Of a stretch of DNA of 64,000 nucleotides, positions 63,715-64,000 are shown piece by piece. Every line of letters begins with the position of its first letter. Positions within the stretch are counted from its first letter, which is position 1. Both the position numbers and the translations under genes were made by a program. This DNA is from an uncultured Lachnospiraceae bacterium. Lineage in GTDB: Bacteria > Bacillota > Clostridia > Lachnospirales > Lachnospiraceae. The stretch is from contig CAJUCN010000009.1 of the NCBI GenBank assembly GCA_910585005.1, positions 62,001 through 126,000 of the forward strand, given 5' to 3'. The notes beneath the pieces are model-generated. The model had not been told where the DNA came from. It searched no databases and saw only the letters and a program-made list of their open reading frames with translations.

Positions 63715-64000
63715 TCAGCCAGGCTGTGAATGAGCATGGCACAAATCAACCAGCGACTGCTCATAAGGCGCTCTTGCAATACCATGTTCTGTCACAATAG
63801 CCGTCACCAGTTCATGGTCTGTCACATCAAAGGCCGGGTTAAACACTTTTACCCCCTCAGGAGCCATCCGTTCCTTGTACCACATCTGCGTCACTTCCTG
63901 TGCCGGACGCTGTTCGATCCTGATCTCTTTTCCGGTAGGCGTGTGTAGATCAATCGTAGAAGTGGGCGCACACACATAAAAGGGAATTCCATAGTGCTTG
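63715..64000 (-). CDS. mtnA: S-methyl-5-thioribose-1-phosphate isomerase, C-terminal part (runs off the window)
   Basis: The open frame continues to the window edge, so only the last 94 or so residues are seen. [36 protein letters not shown] and [25 protein letters not shown] are the conserved C-terminal blocks of MtnA, an eIF2B-like aldose-ketose isomerase. The GTG at 63975 is internal, not a start. Paralogues such as DrdI act on 5-deoxyribose-1-phosphate. It leads the run MATE, aldolase, ABC transporter. Confidence 0.9.
   Translation of the reverse strand, partial: KHYGIPFYVCAPTSTIDLHTPTGKEIRIEQRPAQEVTQMWYKERMAPEGVKVFNPAFDVTDHELVTAIVTEHGIARAPYEQSLVDLCHAHSQPG

Overview
This window looks like a chromosomal segment from an anaerobic, endospore-forming member of the Bacillota, most likely class Clostridia and probably Lachnospiraceae-like. 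The evidence is a full spoVAA-spoVAE set, a clostridial-type GlnRS together with GatCAB, several small protein families typical of that group (DUF6062, DUF6106-like, XpaC/TelA, DUF6449 permease) and strong AGGAGG-type ribosome binding sites. Coding density is high and most genes are on the minus strand. I found no rRNA, tRNA, CRISPR array, prophage or insertion sequence. The family placement is inference.

Layout. 0-10 kb: Xaa-Pro aminopeptidase, spoVAE, an apparent operon (small protein, ridA, aroK, EamA transporter, GH31 glucosidase), spoVAB-spoVAA, and an anchored EEP-family phosphohydrolase. 9.3-11.1 kb is an AT-rich, probably acquired patch: a MATE gene and a decayed histidine-kinase remnant. 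11-15 kb: two tandem paralogous GH42-like proteins behind a 32-bp perfect palindrome. 14.8-19.3 kb: spoVAD, an SGNH hydrolase plus MBOAT O-acyltransferase pair, and spoVAC on the opposite strand. 19.29-19.67 kb is a non-coding, multi-hairpin element of nested inverted repeats, the oddest DNA in the window.

19.7-31.8 kb: housekeeping and regulation (DUF6062, TetR, MocR, DUF2225, glnS, a GGDEF/EAL protein, guaB). 31.9-36.4 kb: a threonine-branch operon (ACT regulator, homoserine dehydrogenase, a phosphoglycerate-mutase-like putative homoserine kinase, aspartate kinase) behind a structured leader. 36.4-41.0 kb: an operon holding a LuxC-type acyl-CoA reductase and a LuxE-type acyl-protein synthetase with no luciferase, joined to a GH32 enzyme and a phosphatase. 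41-51 kb: accessory genes, mntP with a terminator in its leader, and the XpaC/TelA pair. 51.4-54.7 kb: gatCAB.

54.8-64 kb: a membrane-anchored lipase, a BlaI/BlaR-type pair with two visible operators and an unusual sensor domain, then a unit of mtnA-like isomerase, MATE, class II aldolase and an ABC transporter. The isomerase plus aldolase suggest a 5-deoxyribose/methylthioribose salvage branch.

How things fit together: the spoVA genes, which form the dipicolinate channel of the forespore, lie in four separate places. At least two of these loci have sigma-G promoters readable by eye (GTATG-N18-CATAATA before spoVAE; GAATA-N17-CATACTA before spoVAA), so they look like a scattered sigma-G regulon rather than one operon. 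All positions, starts and promoters were read by eye; no homology search was run.
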